Source: Candidatus Subteraquimicrobium carltonvillense
Lineage (GTDB): Bacteria > Actinomycetota > Aquicultoria > Subteraquimicrobiales > Subteraquimicrobiaceae
Reading direction: 5' to 3'
Assembly (NCBI GenBank): GCA_002339355.1
Contig: DDKQ01000073.1
Coordinates: 1-5,178 of the forward strand
Length of the DNA stretch: 5,178 nucleotides
Below, piece by piece: positions 4,987-5,178 of this stretch. How positions within the stretch are numbered: position 1 is the first letter of the stretch; each line of letters opens with the position of its first letter. A program made the translations under genes and the position numbers. Below the pieces are notes generated by a model that was not told the origin of the DNA, did not search any database, and was given only the letters and a program-made list of their open reading frames with translations.

Positions 4987-5178
4987 ATGAAGAGAATCGA
5001 AGAAATACTCATTGAAGGAGCAAGAAATTTTGGGATCGTCCTCACCCCTCAACAGGCAAACGCTTTCCTATTTTACCTTGATGAGTTAAAGAAATGGAAT
5101 AGGCGGGTTAATCTCACTAGTCTTAAGGACGACCGCGATATAGTGGTTAAGCACTTTTTGGATTCTCTAAGCTGCTTG
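4987..5178 (+). CDS. rsmG: 16S rRNA (guanine-N7)-methyltransferase RsmG, 5' part
   Basis: RsmG (GidB) methylates N7 of a guanine in the 530 loop of 16S rRNA (G527 in E. coli numbering) using S-adenosylmethionine; its loss gives low-level streptomycin resistance in several species. Only the first 64 codons are in the window, and the frame stays open to the edge. The visible part shows the family's N-terminal helical pattern: FLFYLDELKKWNRRVNLTSL (27-46) followed by VVKHFLDSL (53-61). The S-adenosylmethionine-binding motif lies beyond the edge. ATG at 4987 has GAGGG (4974-4978) eight bases upstream. A 145-bp spacer with parS separates it from jag; I found no convincing promoter there, so a separate transcription unit is possible but unproven. 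parA and parB are expected next. Confidence 0.95.
   Translation, partial: MKRIEEILIEGARNFGIVLTPQQANAFLFYLDELKKWNRRVNLTSLKDDRDIVVKHFLDSLSCL

Overview
This is a bacterial replication-origin neighbourhood. A leftward operon encodes a GHKL-ATPase/winged-helix protein followed by dnaA. A divergent rightward cluster runs rpmH, rnpA, yidD, yidC, jag (khpB) and rsmG (cut by the window end). Between the two lies a non-coding stretch of about 490 bp with DnaA boxes, two divergent promoters and a palindrome that fits the Gram-positive/actinobacterial LexA (SOS) box. A perfect parS-type palindrome sits between jag and rsmG.

The organism looks like a Gram-positive-type bacterium of moderate GC. YidC is short and has no periplasmic domain, the rpmH cluster includes yidD, and jag is followed directly by rsmG with no mnmE/mnmG between them, as is common in Actinobacteria. 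The SOS-like site has the form TCGAAC-N4-GTTCG-A known from mycobacteria. An early-branching actinobacterial lineage is my best guess, but this is inference and I cannot name a genus.

Layout. 1-177: AT-rich region downstream of dnaA with three near-consensus DnaA boxes, probably one half of a bipartite oriC, with dnaN expected beyond the left edge. 178-1521: dnaA. 1546-2337: ATPase-HTH gene, 24 bp upstream of dnaA and so probably co-transcribed. 2338-2825: main intergenic region, with a DnaA-box cluster at 2366-2521, paired hairpins and a long inverted repeat at 2528-2652, a leftward promoter at 2677-2705, the SOS-like palindrome at 2727-2742 and the rpmH promoter at 2763-2791. 2826-4841: closely packed rpmH-rnpA-yidD-yidC-jag. 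4842-4986: spacer with parS. 4987-5178: start of rsmG.

The genes are the standard origin set: initiation (DnaA), ribosome and tRNA maturation (L34, RNase P protein, RsmG), membrane protein insertion (YidC, YidD), RNA binding (Jag) and chromosome segregation (parS). The non-standard part is the ATPase-HTH gene placed between oriC and dnaA, together with the SOS-like site centred between the two divergent promoters. These are the main candidates for an undescribed way of coupling replication initiation to cell state.
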